Assembly: GCA_026874595.1 (NCBI GenBank)
Contig: CM049322.1
Coordinates: 35,399,840 to 35,463,839, forward strand
Direction: 5' to 3'
DNA from: Sipunculus nudus
Taxonomy: Eukaryota > Annelida > Sipuncula > Golfingiida > Sipunculidae
DNA: 64,000 nucleotides
Shown here in pieces: positions 58,251 through 64,000 of the stretch. The notes below the pieces were generated by a model. It was given only the letters and a program-made list of their open reading frames with translations, made no database searches and was not told the origin of the DNA. A program made the translations under genes and the position numbers. Position 1 is the first letter of the stretch. Every line of letters begins with the position of its first letter.

Positions 58251-58989
58251 CAAGTCTTGCTATTTTGGAGGTTAAGAATTCAGCCTGGAGGTTAGGAAGT
58301 GGCTGGTGAAGCATCAACGATAATCTAATACAGTCAATGAACTGCCATCAAAAGTGGGTGGAGGCAGTGGCTTTGCAAAAATGTCAATTTTTTTTTATTC
58401 ATGTACTGTATGTTCTATACAGAAGATTTGAAAGTGTCCAATAATGTCAAGAGTCACTGGCAGAGTACGTAGTATGGGTGAAAATAATAAGTGAAAAATT
58501 TTGAATAATTGAATTTGGCTTAATTGTACCAGGAGTGTAATTTCAAATAGTCTCTGGTTTTGATCATCTGAAAAGGAGCTTGGCCTGACCACAAAAAAAT
58601 AATTTCAATAATTTTTCAACACCTTTGCTGTTTCTTACTGAGAGCATATTTTTTATACTGGATGCATGTTTTAGGGTAAAATAAAATTTGTGAGTGTATA
58701 AGAAAAGTACAAACATAGAATTTTTTTCTCACATATTTTTCATTTTAAACCCATTTAATTAAATTCAAATAAAAGAAAACCTGACTTGACATTGGTAATT
58801 TATGGTTGATAATCAGTTAAAGTAAAATTCTGAATTTATTGTTTTTAAATGACATTCATAATTAACCGATGACTACAAACAGTCTGAAGAACAGTAATAT
58901 ATATTTATATACTTATTTATTTTACATGGATTGTTCAAATAGTTAGTATAACTAATCAAAACACGGTCTTTAAGTCAAATGGTATAGTC

Positions 58990-59170
58990 TGCAGGGATGG
59001 AGGAAATTAACAGAATTAAGAAGTACCCAGAGAAAACCACAAGCCTTAAATGGGCAACTATGCAAACTTGTAAAACTTCAAGCTCTCTCTGCTGTCAACC
59101 CACGTTCGATTCCTGGTGTGGCTATTAGAGTGGATTGCATAGTTGCCCATTTAAGGCTTGCTGTTTTTCT
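58990..59170. mobile_element. Two SINE fragments in head-to-head inverted arrangement
   Basis: A 25-bp perfect inverted repeat (59041-59065 and 59135-59159; core ATGGGCAACTAT) extends imperfectly further out. The right half has box B GTTCGATTCC at 59103-59112 and is like the SINE at 23214. The left half is its body region reversed. Confidence 0.7.
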
Positions 59171-59239
59171 CATAACAAGATATGAGGAATATGGTTTTAA
59201 CAAATTGAGACTGTCTTGAAGATGACTAATTGCAATATA

Positions 59240-59406
59240 CAGTGGAACCTGTCTGAAAGACCACCTATCTCATAAGACCACTTGTCTCTTAAGACCACCC
59301 TTGGATGAACTGTAAGCAATCACACTGGCTTTAAATGATGACAATCTGTGAAATAAGACCACTTTTGGCCAGTCCCACGGGTGGTCTCATAAAAATGGTA
59401 ACACTG
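59240..59406 (+). mobile_element. TA-flanked MITE, family M1, copy 3
   Basis: Starts CAGTGGAACCTGTCTGAAAG and ends TGGTAACACTG, with TA on each side (59238-59239 and 59407-59408). Interior AAGACCACC and GTGGTCT blocks are inverted relative to each other as in the other two copies. Confidence 0.8.
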
Positions 59407-61339
59407 TAATGTAAAATAGAGCTGGTATTTGATTAATCAATATCTTGAAAAAGTGTCAGTGGTACAGTAAGAGATTTTGCTCTTATTTAACTGTACTGAT
59501 GGTATACCCATTATTTCGACATGTGACCTTTGACATAAACGTTATACTGTGTATACAAAATGGCAGTCTCCATGAGCAGTTTTCAGAAACGGGGAAAAAT
59601 AATTTGTCAGGGTTTGATTTATCCAAGGACGGAGTCCATGAGAGAATCTATATGAAGATCGAGACAGTTTGGTGGCAAGGGGACGTGAATGTGCATAGTT
59701 TAGAATGAAATAACACATTTTTGGACCATGCTCAAATCCTCAAATTTAAGTGAGATGCAAAACGTAATGGCTTTTGCTTCATCAGTTATAAAATTAACAC
59801 TTTTAAAGGTAAACCAGTTAGGTGCAAAGGCCAGCATGAGGGGTCGGAGCTGAAGCTAAGTTGACCAAATCAGCTCAGCTAAAAACGGAGGTTCATACTT
59901 CTGAGGGTTTACTCTGTTTTATATGTATTTTATAATTCATGAGTGCCCATGACCTAATGTACCCACTACCAAACATATATGACCTGGGGTATCAAGTTTA
60001 AATCTTACTCAATTTATGAGATCATCCTTACACTGAAAGCCTTTGACAGGGATGAAGCTGTAACATCAATGATCATGCAAATCCAGATGATAATGTCCAC
60101 CTGGGGAGACTCAGTTAAAAGCTTTTTGCATTTTCAGGTCCTGGTTGCCTTTAACCAGAATGTCAGGTCGTAGACTGCCACGTTCTCTCTAGAGTCCTCA
60201 CAATGACCCGTAACAGGAAGTGTTCATTGCAATATAGGCTTGGGGAGCTCCACTCAACTACATAGGGTTAATTTAATATTTCAATATATATATATCAACA
60301 GTAAGTAGTATATATTTAGAGTAGGTCCTTGGCCTGATGGTGACCATATATAACATAAAGTAAGAATGATATGTTATCATTGAGCCTTTTATATTTTTTA
60401 AAGGCATGATTTTAGAACAACCATGCCTACAGTTATTAACCTGTTGTTAAGAAATTCTAGTGCTAATCTCTCTGAATCCTATAAAGATTACCTCTTTTTG
60501 CCTTTGGCACTTTCTTAGTCCAAAGCTTAGTCCATTGGTTTAACTGTGTTCTGGCCAGTATAGGCTAGGACCTACTCCATTTGAAATAATTAAGGCAAAG
60601 GACTGATTATTGACAAGAAAAAAATAAGCTGAAGCTGGAATATTTAATTAATGTTATTGCAGAGGCAGCTGGACCTTCAACAATGCAACTTTCCATCATT
60701 GTGAATCCATGGTGGGATGATGGAAATTTTACTGTTAATTTGAACTAGTGCATGGTTAAGGTTTACATCTGATCAAAAGCATACAAGTTTTAAACCCCTG
60801 ACATGCTTCATATGTAAAACATTTGTATGGTAACAGAATAACTTATATAATCCTCTGGCTTTCTTCATGAACATCTGAGAGGTGCTTCCGACCAGCTGAT
60901 GGTCTTTCCAACAAACAGGTAAAATATAGGAGCACAGATAAAATGCAGACATCTTATGGATTTTATGGATCTGTAAAGTGGCCCACTGGCAAAGATGCTC
61001 ACATGAATTTGTCATACAGCATTCCCAACAGGACTGCATGACTACATGTCTAAGTAGACATTAATACTTGACTGGAAAGTTGTGATCATAACATTAGACT
61101 ATCACAATGATTGAGCATTGAAGAATACATGTGAACTCAGAAATCAAAGTGTAAATCCATTTCTATGGCAATATGGTTGGTGCTTGGCAACTGTTTACTC
61201 TTTCATTAACTGTTTTTTAGTGTTCAGGTGTTTGAGATGGGAGACAGAGTGTTCTGTGATGCAATATAAAAGTAGAAATAAGGATTACTCTCTGATGCCA
61301 TACATAAATGGGAATCTATAATCATAGTTATATATGGGG
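59407..61339. other. No gene recognised
   Basis: AT-rich to mixed sequence. A family-A/B-type right end TCAGCTCAGCTAAAAA lies at about 59869-59884. Short ORFs have no domains. Confidence 0.5.
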
Positions 61340-61900
61340 TCCTATAATAAAGGCAACCTGGAAACAGATATCTTTGGATTCCTAGTATTAAGAGGAAATC
61401 TGGAAACTGAGTATTCTCTGGAGATCTACAAAAGTGGGAATCTTGAAACTGATAGTTCTCTATAGAGTGCTAGAAAAGTGGGAAATGAAAACTTATAGTC
61501 ATCGTTGGAGTCCTGGAAACTGAGTATTCTTTAGAGTTTTACAAAAGTGGGAATCTTGAAACTGATAGTTCTCTAATGAGTACTAGAAAAGTGGGATATG
61601 AAGACTTATAGTCATCTTTGGAGTCTTGGAAATTAAGTATTCTTTGGAGTTTTAGAAAAGAGGGAATCTTGAAACTGATACTTCTCTACAGATGCTACAA
61701 ATTATATGGGAATCTGGAAACTGAAAGTTCTCTGTGGAGTCCAAGAAAAGTGGGTTAATCTGAAACTCTGACGGTTCCTTCAAAAGTGAGAATCTGGGAA
61801 CTAAGAGTTCCATGTGGAACCAAGAAAGTTGGAAATTTAGTCTTCTGTGGAGTCCTACAACAAATCTGCAGAGGTAAGAGGTCAGACTTTCCCAGGAGTC
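61340..61900 (+). repeat. Minisatellite, about 113-bp higher-order unit
   Basis: TGGAAACTGAGTATTCT-type words recur at 61401, 61514 and 61627. Within each unit, GAATCTTGAAACTGATA and AAAAGTGGG recur about every 55 bases, so smaller subunits lie inside the larger period. The right third is degenerate. Confidence 0.85.
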
Positions 61901-64000
61901 CAAGAAAATGAGGTTGTGTGAAGAACTAACTTCCCCATGCTGACTATACTGGCAAGTTAAATCAATTCAGTGAAATGCATTATTAGTACCATTTACACAA
62001 GAAAGTTCTGGCTTGACCTAACCAAATCTTGCTTGCCCTACATATCATCCTGTATGAACAATATGTGCTTGGCCATTTAAGTGACCATTTAAGCTGTTCT
62101 ATACTATTACACTGACCAATGGTGCCAAGCTTGGTCCAAATCTGGCCTCACATTTACAGTAAGAATTCATGTACCAGAAGCAGTGGGTAGTGCTGGACCT
62201 CACTAAATCTAGCACAGGTTGCTCCAGATCTAGTGCACTCACTTTCAGCTCTAATTACACGTAAAATCCAAAGCGTTCCAACCCTCCAACAGCAGTCTTA
62301 TGCACATTAATCAGCATCTAGACCCTCCTAAAACTGTTATCTAGTTTAAATCTCTCTTTACAACCCTCTAACATGTTCAGCTCAGATCTGGTTCTTTTGG
62401 GAATCTAGATAGTATTCTAGATTTTTTTTGTAAATGGGGAGCTTATTGCACTCCATGTAATTACAAAGATTACGCATGACCAATATTGTTCCTTTCTCAT
62501 CATCAGGCTTTTTGTAGACCAGTGGTGTGTCAATAAATCAATTTCACTTATGACTGGTTTTTTTTCATAAATGATTAAATTCATTGCATTTTTCACTAAC
62601 TGATCACAAACTATTCTGTTTGCAATGAAATCATATAACAGTGAAAAAATATTAATCCTGTCACATATACAACAAGCTAATTTGAGGAATTTATGTCCTC
62701 CTCTTCCACCTCTTGTTGTCCCCCTTTTGTCTTCTCAATGTTTTAGTTTGTTTATTTTCCCCTGAAGATGTCTCCACAAGTCATAATTTTTTTTAATTTG
62801 GAACAAAAGGGACAATTTTTGTTTGTTTTGGAGCTGGTGATAGTAAATTTTCAGACACACTCCAAAACCAATCCCAACCAAGGTATGCATGAGAGCAATC
62901 ACTAACCCAAATTTGAATGAAATTTGATAACATTTAGGAAAGTTATCACACTGATACAAAACCTGACAGATGGACAGACAGACAGACACAGAGTAAACAA
63001 AGAAATGTCCCCCGTTCCGCAGAAGCAGGGGGCCAATAAAGATTGGACAGCTTTTAAACTGAACCTTATGCAGTGAACAAATATGTGTTATAACCTGACC
63101 ACCACCTTCAGCTTTCAGCATAATATCCATGTCAGACTGAATATACACTTGGTCAATATTTTATGTTTAATTCCATACAGCAAATTTTATGGCAATATTG
63201 ATTTGAAGGTTATAAAACTAGAAATCTGTATTCTAAGGAATGCAAGCCTGCACCATGTGGCTGCATGGGGATATATTGGATATTATGGGAAGCTCACACA
63301 ACCTGTTTGCATTCATTTATTTGTTCATTTCAAATTTCCATCCACATTCGTGCATGTATAAGTGCATGTCTGTGTATTTGTGAATGTTCCCTGATGATAT
63401 GTTCCTGAAAGTGGATCATGTGCCAGATCCACACCAAAATCAAATTGATTCTTCAATGGCTCATTCTTGAAGTGCCCTGACATTTCATGATATTCTGTTC
63501 ATGATTTCATGTGTAATGCTGTGAACAAACACACACACAAACAGGGGTGAACACATACCCTCCTATTGAGGCAATAACTGATTAACAATCGATCATGGGT
63601 TGTTTACTTCTTTTAAGCTTCGAGCATGATTCAACAATAAATTTCTACACAAATGTTGGTCACCCGGCACATTTTCACCTTATAGCATTACAGAAGAACA
63701 CCATCATTCACCATGCTAAACTGTGGTAGGCACGCTGTAAATAAAGTTGCCAAATTGCTAAAAACAGCCACTTTGTGGTGATTTATACGTGGTATTACAG
63801 CAAAATTATGGCCATCATTTGAAGATAATCCAATTACACACCAAGTGTCCAGTTTCATTCAAATCCATTAAACTGTCCCTACAATATTATGCATCAGACC
63901 CATTTTTTGCTACACATATCATTTAAAATCATGTTATTGCATATTTATCAATACTGCTTTCCAGCTAGGTTTCATTAATCATATACATGAACATATACCA
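61901..64000. other. No gene recognised
   Basis: AT-rich to mixed sequence with a GACAGATGGACAGACAGACA patch at 62966-62985. No exon, RNA gene or further repeat family could be supported. Confidence 0.5.

Larger units (their letters stand above)
42661..64000 (-). other. SELENOS: Upstream intron(s) or 5' flank of SELENOS
   Basis: The exon at 42660 needs upstream exons for the membrane helix and coiled coil. I searched the minus strand for Lys/Glu-rich exons with flanking splice sites and found none, so the next exon probably lies beyond 64,000 or is too short to recognise. The interval is dominated by repeats. Confidence 0.5.

Noticed and set aside
62690-62765. Possible upstream SELENOS coiled-coil exon on the minus strand
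   Set aside because: The Lys/Arg-rich reading is short, hits a stop quickly, and has no acceptor or donor with matching phase.

Overview
This is animal nuclear DNA: split genes with GT-AG introns, long AT-rich introns, (TA)n microsatellites, and many short non-autonomous transposons. The repeat types and the two genes suggest a lophotrochozoan, most likely a mollusc. That assignment is inference; nothing in the window names a species. Only two protein-coding genes can be supported, and they face each other.

Gene 1 (+, 1 to about 10,000, 5' end outside the window) is an atypical nuclear I-kappa-B of the Bcl-3/I-kappa-B-zeta type. Seven exons join in one frame to give 1,394 visible residues. 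These comprise a basic N-terminal segment, a Gln-rich linker, six ankyrin repeats (about residues 295-500) and a very long C-terminal tail encoded by one 2.65-kb exon. The tail carries two PxDLS-type motifs, one closely resembling the CtBP-type motif of vertebrate BCL3. The 3' UTR is loaded with microsatellites and MITEs.

Gene 2 (-, about 19,560 to beyond 42,660, 5' end not found) is the 3' end of selenoprotein S (SELENOS/VIMP). Its last two exons, 42,600-42,660 and 21,254-21,336, are separated by a 21-kb intron. They encode a basic linker, the YNPL motif, a Gly-rich tail and a C-terminal G-G-G-U-G. The Sec residue is the in-frame TGA at 21,260-21,262. A SECIS-like hairpin lies about 0.72 kb downstream at 20,488-20,535. 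Conventional ORF calling would miss this gene because both exons are tiny and one holds an in-frame TGA.

Everything else is intergenic or intronic and repeat-dominated. (i) TA-flanked MITEs occur at 1.3, 8.1, 8.8, 38.4 and 59.2 kb. (ii) A hAT-type MITE with a perfect 8-bp target duplication lies at 39.2-40.1 kb. (iii) A modular repeat superfamily with shared ends has several interiors; three long copies keep an 81-codon endonuclease-like remnant. (iv) A Helitron/HINE-like element with four core repeats of about 279 bp sits inside one of those copies at 54.6-56.0 kb. (v) A nested insertion at 10.1-12.8 kb has its uninterrupted paralogue at 26.5-27.0 kb. (vi) Tandem repeats are dense in TGACCT half-sites that form DR0/DR1 nuclear-receptor-like motifs. 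(vii) tRNA-derived SINEs, a fold-back repeat, a GGATCC-rich degenerate tandem tract and a 113-bp minisatellite are also present.

Boundaries were set by reading splice sites, terminal repeats and paralogous empty sites by eye. No alignment or database search was run.
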